Shown piece by piece: positions 40,301 through 52,300 of a stretch of DNA of 64,000 bases (its first letter is position 1; each line of letters begins with the position of its first letter). Under the pieces are notes generated by a model that worked only from the letters and a program-made list of their open reading frames with translations, ran no database searches and was not told the DNA's origin. Source of the DNA: Diplolepis rosae (taxonomy: Eukaryota; Arthropoda; Insecta; Hymenoptera; Diplolepididae); NCBI GenBank assembly GCA_030998225.1, contig JAPYXD010000678.1, positions 186,001 through 250,000 on the forward strand. Reading direction: 5' to 3'. The translations under genes were made by a program, and so were the position numbers.

Positions 40301-43300
40301 AAGCCGCCGCAAAGTCTACAAAAGCTACGTGCAGCTTTCCGCCTTTTCTCTTCAGTCGTTTCCCTATTATAGTATTTAACACAAAAACTTGTTCCATTGT
40401 GCCCATTCCTTTTCTAAAACCAGCCTGTCCTTCCGATAGTTTTCCGTCTTTCTCTAACCAACTACTTAGTCTCTTTGCCATAACCGTTGCTAAAATCTTA
40501 TAACCAATGTCCAGAAGAAAAAAGTATCCCCTTTTTTTATGAATAGGAAATATTCTAGCCATCCTCCATCTCTTCACGATCTTTTTCTTAGACCATAATT
40601 CTTTCACCGTCTCAACTAATTCTCTTTGTCCCTCCCGCGGTAAATTCTTAAAAAATTCTGCCGTTATACCACCCTCTCATGCTTCCTTGCTGTTTTTTAG
40701 CCTTTTGACCGTCTTCCATATCTCTTCATCTGTCAACGGGCCATTAAGATCCATTGTTGATTCCTCTATCTCAACCCTGCCATCCCCTTCATTTGCTTTT
40801 CTCGTATTATCCTTATTCTCCTTCGCCTCCACTCTCTCTGTATCCTCCTCCTCCTCCATCAAAGCTTCTCCTTCCAGCAGATTCATAAAGTATTCTCTCC
40901 AATCATTTTTACTAATGTTATTAACCTGAGCTTTCTTTCTCCTGTACCAATCCATCGGTTTCCACCACTCAGTCAAGTTCTTAGCATTTGTCACCTCTCT
41001 CTGCCTCTTCTCCAGCCATTCTTTGATTAACCGATTTCTGCACCTCTCCAATCCCCTACAACTTCTCTGGTACTTCCTCTTCGTTTCCCAAGTTCTTTTC
41101 ACTCTGAATTGATGCAATAATTTGAAATTTCTTCTAAGCTTCTTGTAACTTCCGTCACCCCAAATTGCCTTATTGTTACACCATTTTCCGTTCCTTGCCC
41201 ACAACTTGGCCTCTCTCGCCGCTCCCTTGGTAAATTTCACAAATCTTCTCCATGTGTTCTCTCCTTCGTTATCATCCCCCTCTCTATTTTCTTGTTCTTC
41301 CTCTCTCCTCCCCAACCAAGCCCCCCTCCATGCCTCCACGTTCTTCTCAGCCTTCCTCTCATTTCACTTCATCCTTTCTTGTATCTTCTTTCCCTCTCTA
41401 CTATTGCTCTTAGTCTTCTCCTTCAATTCTACCTTGCATCTCACCGGTAGATGGTCCGAGCCTTCCTGTGCAGTAACCCTTAATTCCTTAAACCAATCTG
41501 GGTTTTCCAAATTCTCACTCATTTTATCCATAACTAAATTCAAAACTTATCCCAGCCCTTGGCCATATCCCAGGCAAGTGATCTTCCCTTCCTGGTCTCC
41601 CTTCGCTCGCCTATTCATCGCTAGTCATTCCTTTTCTTCGAACCACTTTAACAGCACTAACGCCTTCGACGTTGTCTGAGCATTCACTAGTTCCTTCCTC
41701 ATTCTTTCACTCTCTTCTTCACTTTTTTTTGGCAGATAGCTTCAGACTTTTATTTTCAATAAATCGATTGTGACGCGTGCTGTGTGGCTAGTGGCACCGT
41801 TTTGTTGAAACCACATATGGTTGATGTCAAGTTCATCCAATTCTGGCCACAAATAATCTTGAGCGATGCCCAATTCTTGAGAACCGGAACGTCCAATAGT
41901 GTAAATTTGGTCTCGAATTTATCCACTATAGCATGCATAGCCTGTCGGGTGGGAAGATTATTACGGCCGAAAATTGGAGTAAGAGCTCTTAAAGTTGCGA
42001 CCACCGACTCAGAATTTCGGTAGTAATTTTTAATAATTTTCAAACGTTGCTGGTTCGTGAACTTTATTATGGTGAAAATGTTGACTTTAACTAACGTTTT
42101 GACATTGACAGTTCATTAAAAAATTTTGAGGGTGCATTCATATAAAGATACGAAATTGTTATGTCCCTATTGGAAAACCCTTTATTTCCCTCGTCTCATT
42201 TTTCCCGTTCTGCTTCGCCATCTGCTTTTACATTTCGGTTTCCCGGCCTGTCTTAAGATATCTCTCCACGCCCTAATTCCTCTCGCCTCCAAAAGTCTTC
42301 CAACCTCTTATCTTTTCTCGTTTCCCTCTCATTTTCCGCGCTTTTGGGTCTGCCTCTTTTCTTTTTCCTCTCGTCAGTTCCCAACTCTTCCAACTCTCTG
42401 TCCATGACAGGCTCACTTTGTTTACACCGAGGGGATAAGTCTCCTGTCGCCCTCTGGCGGGACACTTTCATTATCTATATTATCTGGTGAGCCCGAACTT
42501 TCTTTCTCCGCCGCACTGTCGCTCGCCTCGTCATCCTCCTCGCCAACTTCCGCCCGCCTCTTCTCACTCTCAGCCATAACCTCACTTTTCTCTCGACGGT
42601 GAAAAAGCACTTAAGAGAGTCTTATTCTTTTCACCCACTGCTCACTTATTAATCACTCCACACCGCCCTTGCCGCTTCTCAATTTTTTCACTTCATTTCC
42701 AGTTTTTGTATACTATTAACCTTCCAATCAGACACGTTGTTTCACACTTTCGCGAGACAACAAACTCCTTCGACGCCTCGACCGGAAGTCCATTTGAAAT
42801 AATATATATTTTTAGAAATCTTTAATTCGCCCTTTCATAGCCTACTCTATATTTCTGAATTTTACTAAACTGTGATTCATTCTAGAACATTTAGTACATT
42901 ACAAATAATTACAGTGATACTAAATAACTTCTAACTTGTTCATATGTTCCAACTTTGATCGGATGTTGAGTAAAATTACTTCAACTATTTTTCTCCATGT
43001 AATTGCATAATCAGAAAACGGTTTAAGGGGTTATGAGATACACTGAGAGGATGAATTTACCACAGAAACAAGACAATCGAAGAGGGCCCAAAAAAGGCCT
43101 TATTGACCCACCTCGTTTTTGCCAGGGAATTGTATATGATGATTTTATAAATTTTATTTGAAATTTTAAAGTAAAATGGAAAGTTTTTAGAGACGCTAAA
43201 GGCTTTACGGGAATTCCTGCTTCATTTCACACTTTTTAATGAAAGATTCCAGCCTTCACATAATTGGTATTCACAACCCTGATTTTTTAAACGACTGAAG

Positions 43301-46300
43301 AATCGCCAAACATTTTGGATAATATCGGTTGCCCTGTGAAAGCTTATTTAAATCGTCGAATTTTCGAACAAATTAGGGAAACTTTCCAATAAGTGTCCCA
43401 CTTATAAACTGCAGTTTAAATAGTACAGTGCGCGGTAGACAGGGTGGATGGACGATCGTAGCGGAGCCTACACGAAAAACGAACTCGGCAGTTTGCTCGC
43501 TCGCGACAGTGGCATCACACGCCCATCAATTTCAGGTTTGCGCGCTTCTTATTTATGAATTCAGTGTGAAAATGCGTTGGGGAGTGGTGGAAGCTGTTTC
43601 ATGGAACCTCAGGTTTGCCGAGAAAATCGAAATTCATGGGGTATTTAACAACTCAATTTTAATACACGGAGAAAAATAGTTGAAGTAATTTTACTCAACT
43701 CTGTCGATTAAACTTGGGACATAAGGACATTTGAACATCTATTAAATCCTAGTCGGTTAAAATCAATTTGATAAATACCTAATTCACCCAAATTGAATAA
43801 CAATGATCGTTACATAGGGAATAGTAAGGAGTTGAGTAAAACGTTGTCGACGACAGGGCATCAACATGCGCCAGTGGCTTAACATGAAATGTATAAGTAT
43901 ATCACCGACGCATGAGGTGCTTCAAACCGTAGTTGGGTAAAATGAGCATCGGGCGTATTATTTCAACTGGCAATGGTATGGTTCTCTTGAATAAAAAAAA
44001 ATTCTTACCTCGAGCCTTCCAATAGTCATCCGGTACATATATAAACAACATACAAATACATTCACACCATTCAGTCGTAGCCAATCATATTTTAAATCAC
44101 AAATACACTTAAACATATAACCTAATATATATATATATTGTTACGTCAGAAACGTAACATTTCTCTTTTTAAAAGATCTCCTCGTTTTATGTCAGGATCA
44201 GAAGGATCCTCTCTAAGGGATGAGGATTAGTCAGTGATTGAGAAGGGTTAGGTATATAAAATATATTTATTGACAATTGAAATTTTATCAGGTAAGCGCC
44301 ATGGAAATGTAAATATAGAATCGTAATTAGAAATACCCTGTTAGTTATCCTGAGTTTGAATTGATTGATGATCAATTGAGTCCAGTAAGCGAATGTGGTC
44401 AGTTGAGTGTAACTTGTAATCTTCAGATAGTTGCTGTTGTATAGTAAATTCGTAATCTAGACAGTTGATCTAGTTGATTCTTCGATCCCAGTTTCGAGAG
44501 AATTTGGAAGGCGATTCCCCTTCACTTTCTAATGTCGTTGAACTCAGCGCCGAGTTAGAATTCGGGTTGAGTAGCGGTAGAAATCTGGAGAAGCTGGACT
44601 GACTGGATTGCACTCGCGGTATAGATTCGATGGCACTGGACTGGACTCGCGTTGGTCACATTGTAGAAATCGGACGTTGACTAACTGAAATCGCGGTGTA
44701 GAGGTGATGGTACTGGACTGACTTCTCTTGGAACTTTCGCTTTTTATAGAACTTTGAAAGGTCAAGTATGACGAGTAACATGCTATGACCAGTCGCATGT
44801 TATTACAAGTCACATGCTATTACAAGTCGCATGTTATGACGGTAGTGTGTTGGTATTGTAGGGCTTCATTTACTTTCTCTCTGGGTCAGTCGATTTGTTA
44901 TCATGTGTGGGTATTATAACGACACATGGTAATTTCATATTGATCATCCTATTGATCTGTAGATTTGTCTATAACTTGCGTCGATAAAATCACACTCGCT
45001 GTAATGCTGTCTTGATCCCTTTATTAGTTTCCTAATCTGCTTGTTACCTGTGGCGGTAGAGTCGCGGGACGTGACACCTTCCCCCTTAATTCGAACGCGG
45101 GGAGTTCATGATCCGCGATCGAAACTTCGGTAGAAGAATACATTTTTAATCCAAGATGCTTACTCAATCAAGTACATATTTTTAGTTGAATTTAACAATT
45201 CATAACATAAAAAATTTCGGTTATACATAGGAATTTACATTTTAAAGTATTGTTGCGAATTAAAAATTTATAACAAGTTTTTCATAAATGCATAGTAATA
45301 ACCGAGGAAACAATTCTGGAGATATTACAATCATTGATTACATATGTTATAGTGGTATTGGGTAATTTGACAATTTTTTTTTGATTGAAAATATCTATTT
45401 AACTTACAACATGATGATTGTTGATGAAAAGAAGATTAAAAATTGTAAAATTTTATCGATTAGATATAAAATATTAAGGAGTAATTTCCAAGAATTACGA
45501 TCGTTAAATGTATACATTAGTAAAAATAAAATCTAAAAATCCTTATAAATTATTGATTATACATAAAAGAAATTGACATATATAATATTAATAGAGATTA
45601 AAAATAATATTAAGATCGTTGATTACATATATGAATTAATAGACGTTGTAACTTGGTACATTGAAGAGAAAAAACTTGGTTAAATCTAAAATTGATTTCT
45701 TCTAAACATGGCATTGATATTGCTTATTATTACTTTTACATGTTTCTAAAAATTAATTTCATGAACTTCAATTTCATTGGTGTATTATTAAATGAATAAA
45801 ATAATCATAAGAAAAACAATTTTACATAATAACAGGGTAATAGATTTTCCTACAATTCTTGTACTTTTAAATGTTTTTCTAATCTTTCTTGTAAAATTAA
45901 TAGAGTTATTTGTGCATGAAACATATGAAGAATAGTAAATATTCAATTTGTTATTGTTGCACATTAATTTTTATTGGAAAAGCAATTTTTACACTAACAA
46001 TTTTGTAATGCCATCGCACAGCTTACATTTACAGACTCAATATTTGTAGAAACTGTTCTTCCAATAGGATGGGAATCAAGAAAAGTTCCCTTGATAGAAG
46101 AAAATCAAAACTGAAATTATATTTATGATGGCACCAATTATGAAGTGCTTATTTATTCTTGTCAGAAAAAGGCTTTTTTTTCATCCAAAAAAGAAGAAAA
46201 ATGCAAATATTTCTATATTTTTCTTTAAGTGATAAAATCAAATGTTGATTCGAATAAAAACTAGCATTTGTCTTACTAAAAAGGTTATTAGTTTGTTTTT

Positions 46301-49300
46301 TAAATATTCAATGAACAAAAACAAAAATGATTGAATCAAATATAAAGAAAGTATTTATAAGAATTTTAGAGGTATAATTTTTGTGTGATGATATTAGATT
46401 TTTAGTTTGTGCTGAACAGAAGAGAAAAGTTGAAAAATTTTGATGCATTTGATAAATACTTGCTAGTTTGAGAGGTTTAATTTACTCTGAAAAAAGCATG
46501 AAATATATTGAAATTTTTTCATTGCAATTTGAAGGTTCAGTGAGCTTCTCGAATTTCTGAAATAGAAAAAATTAGATTAGAATAAAACTTCAAAGGATTT
46601 TTTGTTTAAAACATTTCCTGGTTTAGTTATTCTAAACGCTTTGGTTTTATGCAAAATTTATATTATTGTAAGTTTGAATTCAACTTTAGTTAATCAATTT
46701 TGTATATTTATGTACGATCTTTTTATTCGATTGACGTGAACTACTGTCGGTTTTCCTTTTATGTTGATTTTTACATCTCCTTTTCCTAGTACATCTAAAA
46801 CTTCGTGAGGTCCTGTGTATTGATTATCCAGCTTTTTAATTTTTCCTCCTTTTAATAAAAATACATTATCCCCAATTTTTATTTCCAAGGGATTTATTTT
46901 TCTATCGTGGTACATTTTTGATTTTTCTTTTGCCTTTATGAGGTTTTCTCTTGCTTGTGTTCGCATTTCATGCAGTTGTGTGACAAAGTTGATCAAATAA
47001 TCATCATAGGTTTGCAATTTTTCATTTTGTGATAAAGGTTCACTAGAGGGTTCACGGGCTAATTTGCCAAAAACTAATTCGTAAGGTGTACATTTTGTGG
47101 CTTCGTGTACACTTGTGTTATACGAGAACATGTCTAATTCTAGCCAATCGTCCCATTCTGAGTTTTTTGCTACAAATTGTTTGAGATATTCACCTAGGAC
47201 ATGATGTGATCGTTCAAGTGATCCATTGGATTGAGGGTGAAAAGCTGTGGTACGAAATTGTCTGATTCTAAAGCGTTTTGCTAATCTTTTTAATAAATTG
47301 CTTAAAAAATCTCTGCCTTGATCCGTTAGTACTCCTTTTGGCGATCCAAATATGCAAATAAATTTTTTCACGAATGCGTCTGCTATTGTACCAGCTTGAT
47401 GATTAGGAAGAGGTATTGCTAGAGAGTATTTTGTAAAATTATCTTGTATAGTAAGAATATACAGATTTCCAGACTTTGTTTCTGGTAGTGGACCAACAAT
47501 ATCCATTGATATTTTTTCGAAGGCAGTAGTGGGTGTATCAGTAATAACCATAGGATTTTTGGTTTTAACCCGAACTAATTTTTTATTTGGCATTGTAAAC
47601 AGCCTTGAATATACTTTTGAATATCAACTTTCATATTTTCCCAAAAAAATTTTTGGCGAATTCGATTATAGGTCTTTGTGACACCTTTATGGCCTCCTAA
47701 TGCTGAGGAGTGTGCTTCTTCAATTAATTGCGATCTTTGTTCTTTTGTTGGATATTGCGTTATGCCATTACAAACGATTATTTTCGTAAGTGAATTTGCA
47801 AAAATTGAATCAAATATTAATTTTATTTCTTCCTAAGCTATATGGTTGATTTTTGAAGTCTTTGAAATACTAATTGATCGTAAATTCAATTTTTGAGATA
47901 ATTCGTGTAATGAATAAATTGACAATTTTATATTATTCAAGGTTTCAGATAAATTGTCTTGAATTTCTCCTTCAATCGGAAGAGCAAAATGATAATAGTT
48001 TCCTTTTTTAATTTCTTTCGCTGTTCCCTTCTGTAAGTTTTTGAATTTTGGTAAGGTTCCACGTTTTTCTAGACTTTTTGATGCATTATCTCGAGGATTT
48101 CCATTTGTTGTAACAAAGTATACATAATTATCTTTTCGCATCGTTAATTGATCGCGACATTCAACGATATTTTTATTCATTAAAATTTGCCTGGTAGATT
48201 TTGAGTTGAGTGGAGGGGGCTCTGGGGGTGGACGGTTTTCTTCGAATTCTGAATTATTATCATTTTCGAGATTTTGCCTGGTTTCTATTTGTCGATTTTT
48301 GTTTATTTCATAATTACGTTCATTAAAAGTGTCTTCGATATTTTCATTTTCAAAAATTTCTTCAATACAAGAGCTTTCAGAGCTCTCTTCATCTTCAGGT
48401 TCCATATCAATTACTTCGTCTTCAGAAGTAGAAAAATAATTTTCGCTTTTTTCCTCTTGAGGTATAATAAATTGTTTGGGCTTTTTGCCATTTTTATTTC
48501 TTTTATTTTTTGCTTGGATTTCTTTTAAATAGTCCAAATATTCAGGATCAGAATCAGGATCAGAGTCGGAATCTGATTTTACTTTTGTTCGGCTTCCTTC
48601 TTGCATATTTATTTCTGGTAATTCATTTTCATATATTTGTTTTCCTGATCTACCTCTCTTTCTTTTTGTTTGAGAGGGAATAATTTTTAAATTTGTAAGT
48701 ATAGTTTTTCTTGGCTTACCTCGAGGTCTTTTTACAAGAGGTTTAGAAGAAAAATTTTCGTCTAATTTTTCTTGGATTTCATTTTGATTTAAATTTTCTA
48801 GATTTTTATGCTGATTTGAATTTTTCAGTTGTTCTTGTTTTTTCTTTTTACCCCTAGTAGTCATGGTTTTCCATGCCGAATTGTCATAATTTATAACAGG
48901 AAGTTTTGAAGATAGTAGTTTAAATAAATTGTTATACTTGACTATATCTTTATTAATTTCATTAAGTAATTTCTCATTTAAGATTCCATTGAAAATATCA
49001 GAAAACCTCAAATTATCATCGAATATTGGTCCTTCTGAAGTTTCACTAAAGTCATTCGCATCATCTTCGGCGAATATTGAATTAAAATATTTATTTTCTG
49101 AAGTATTTCCTTTTTTGATATTATTTTCTTGATTAATTTTTATAAAAGCATTCTCAAGATTCATTTTTTCTTGAGATGTCATAAAGGTATCATCATCATC
49201 TTCGTGTAAATTTCTTGATCTTTCTTCATTAATAATAGGGTTTCTTGAAAGAGCGTCTGCATTGACATTCATTTTTCCTGCTTTGTATACTACATCAAAA

Positions 49301-52300
49301 TCATATTCAGCGAGTTTTAACCTCCAGCGCGAAGCTCGTGAGCAAGGGTCCTTAGAATTTTGAAACCAAACTAGTGGTTTATGATCAGTTACTAGGGTAA
49401 ATTTTCTTCCATATAAATAAGGACGGAAATGAGTGACACAAAATATTATTGCAAGTGCTTCTTTTTCATATGTGTCATATTTTTTCTCAGCGTCACTTAA
49501 ACTACGTGAAGCATATGCTATTGGCTTATCCTTGCCTATTTTACCTTGTGATAATATACCTCCTATTGCGTATCCTGAGGCATGTGTTGTGAGAACAAAG
49601 GGCTGCGAAAAATCGGGTCGTTGTAAAAGTGGTTCTTCACATAATCTTGATTTTAAAATATCAAAAGCTGTTTGCTGTTTATCGGTCCATATGAAAGGGG
49701 TATCCTTTTTTAGAAGTTGATTAAGAGGATTGGCAATTTTGGAAAATCCTTCGATAAATCTACGATAATATCCTGCTAATCCTAAAAATTGTTTGACATT
49801 CTTTTGTGTTTTTGGAACTGGAAATTCTTTTACGGCTATTATTTTTTTGGGGTCCGGTCGAACTCCATTTTTATCAATTATATGACCTAAATATCCTATC
49901 TCAGGTCGTAGAAATTCACATTTGTCTGGTTGTAAATGAAGGTTTGCTTTTCGAAGACGTTGTATTAAATTATTAAATTTTTTCTCATGTTCTTCTAGTG
50001 TATCAGCAAATATGACTATGTCATCAAGATATACAAAGAGTTCTGTCCCTATTAATCCAGTTAAAGTAATATCCATTAACCTTTGAAATGTTGCAGGGGC
50101 GGTTTTTAAACCAAAGGGCATTCTATCAAATTCATAATGGCCATGAGGTGTAGAAAATGCAGTTTTATGAGAGTCTTTAGGGTCCATTTTTATATGGTGA
50201 AAACCAGTAGCTAAATCGAATACTGAAAAATATTTGGCAGATCCGAGTGAATCGAGTATATCATTTATGTTAGATAGTGGGTAAGAATCTCGGATTGTTT
50301 TTTCATTAAGTTTTCTGAAGTCTAGAACCATTCGCCATTTTATTTTACCTTTAGAGTCTGGTTTTTTAGGAACAATCCAAACTGGAGTGTTATACGGTGA
50401 TTGTGAAGGTTTTATTATTTTATTTTTTAATAATTCGTCAACTTGTTTTGTAATTTCTTCTTTATGAACAGGGGGAAATCTATATTGTCTTGGAAAAATT
50501 AGAGAATCGTCTGTAGTTGGAATTGAATGTTGCAAAACGTTAGTAGCTTCAAGTGGTTCTCTTGGGATTTGAAATCTGTCTGCACTGTTAATAATTAATC
50601 TTTCTACATGTTCGTATTCGTCTTGATTCAAATGATCCAAACGAAGAAGTTTTTTAATGCATTCTATTCTTTCTTCACCTATTATGTTAAAAAATCTGCA
50701 TGGATTGTTGAAAAAATTTTCGGTTTTCAAGAAGCTATTCAGAATTTGGTTAGATAAATCGTCATCACTTAAGTTTTTTAAATTGCTTGATTGACTTGTT
50801 ACATTTTGAAAATCTCTTTCTTCAAAGTCTTCTAAAGTAATAGCTGGTATTGATATCGTTACTGAAATTTCGTTTGTATTTGCGAATTTGATATAAGCTT
50901 TACCGTTGCAGTTTTTTACAATTGCGTCTCCTGCATAAATTCCTTCGCCAAAATGTAGTCGAGGTACGTAACCTTCGCTTTTGTCAGTATTTTCAATTGG
51001 AACATAAAATGTCGTTACTGTTCTAGCTGGAATTGTTAATGTCTGTGTCGATTCAAATGGATACAGTTTATTTTGTATTTCTAGACATTTTGATACATAA
51101 TTTATATTGACTTTATTTTCTCGAAAAAATTCTGAACCTAGAACTCCGTCTTCATCTATTGGAACTTCATTAGGAATTATATTCAATATTGTTGGATATC
51201 CTAGAATGTTTATTTGTATTTGTCCCATTGTAAAAAGTGGTAAATTATTTATTCCTGTAAGTTTTAACACTCTTTTTCCATCTATTGGCAAATTAGGATT
51301 TACGGAATTTTGTTTAATCAAATTACGACCAGCACCGGTATCTATCATCATCCGAGCAGGGCTTTGAAGACCGTCTGCGCATATCATTATCGATGGAATT
51401 ATACTTGGTTTGGAAACGCTTATCTTTATAGCCGGTTGATCGTTAAAAGTGGATGCTTCTGGTTCTTGCCTTATGCTTTCCTCAGTGCATCCGTACTGGG
51501 GAGAGCGTTTGAGTTTTCCGAATTTTGCGATTCTTGTTTATTTAATCTAACGTTACAATTTGTTATAATATGTCCTGGTTTTTTACAATAGTTGCATATA
51601 ACTTCTGACTTTTGTGGATAATTTTGATTTGGTCTACTTAATTGCTGATTTCGCATTTTTCGTTGGCTATTTTGATTTAAAAATTGTCTGTGATTTGTAT
51701 ACCTGTTGTGATCTAAATTTCCTTGTCTATTATCATTATTTTTGTTTCTCGAAAAATTATTATTATTGTAATTGTTGTTCCTGTTCCATGAAAAATTGTT
51801 ATTCGGATAGTTATTATTATCATAATTGTTATTTCTGTTTCCTAAAAAGTGGTTATTCCGGTAATTATTTCTTGCAGAATTATTGTAAATATTTTCTCGT
51901 CGTTGGTGATTATTACTAGGCTGTTGATTTTGCATAAAAAAATTAGGACTTTGTTTTCTAGATACTGCTTCTTGTGCATTGGTTAAATGATAACAATTTT
52001 CAGCAACATGACCTGGTTTTTTACATATTATACAATTTATGTTGTTATCTCATGCAACATTGAACCGAGCTGTTTTATTATTTCTATTATTTATAGAATC
52101 ATCCATTTTTAAATAATCTGAATTTTTATTTCTCCGTAGTGCGGATGATGCTGCCAAGTCTCTTTCTACGTTGATTGTGTCATTGAAAACTTCTTTAAAT
52201 GTTTCCTTTGTTTTCACTCGAATTTCTAATTCGGGACGCAGACCACGAATAAAGCATTGAATAACGTCTTTTTGAAGGTTCTGTTTGAAGGTATTATCTG

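Larger units (their letters stand above)
38330..42610 (-). mobile_element. Non-LTR retrotransposon, split by two insertions
   Basis: - strand order: ORF1 start (42610-42170), then an inserted DDE transposon (about 41740-42150), endonuclease end and linker (41735-40677), RT first part (40670-40106), a 1,292-bp foldback insertion (38814-40105), and RT second part (38809-38331). An endonuclease ending in SDHLPV and the RT motifs identify a LINE of the EN-RT type. The clade is uncertain (Jockey/I-like). No 3' tail or poly(A) is seen. Confidence 0.85.

Noticed and set aside
41173..41679. Open + strand frame of 168 codons
   Set aside because: Antisense of the LINE linker and endonuclease end; low-complexity Ser/Phe/Leu composition is the mirror of Glu/Lys/Arg-rich coding.
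45077..46693. An env gene downstream of integrase in the 10.4-kb Gypsy element
   Set aside because: No sense open frame, signal peptide or furin-like site seen in this AT-rich stretch.
48274..48528. + strand open frames opposite Gypsy pol (also 48929, 49433, 51107, 51614)
   Set aside because: Shadow frames of the 1,184-codon pol or of gag on the - strand.
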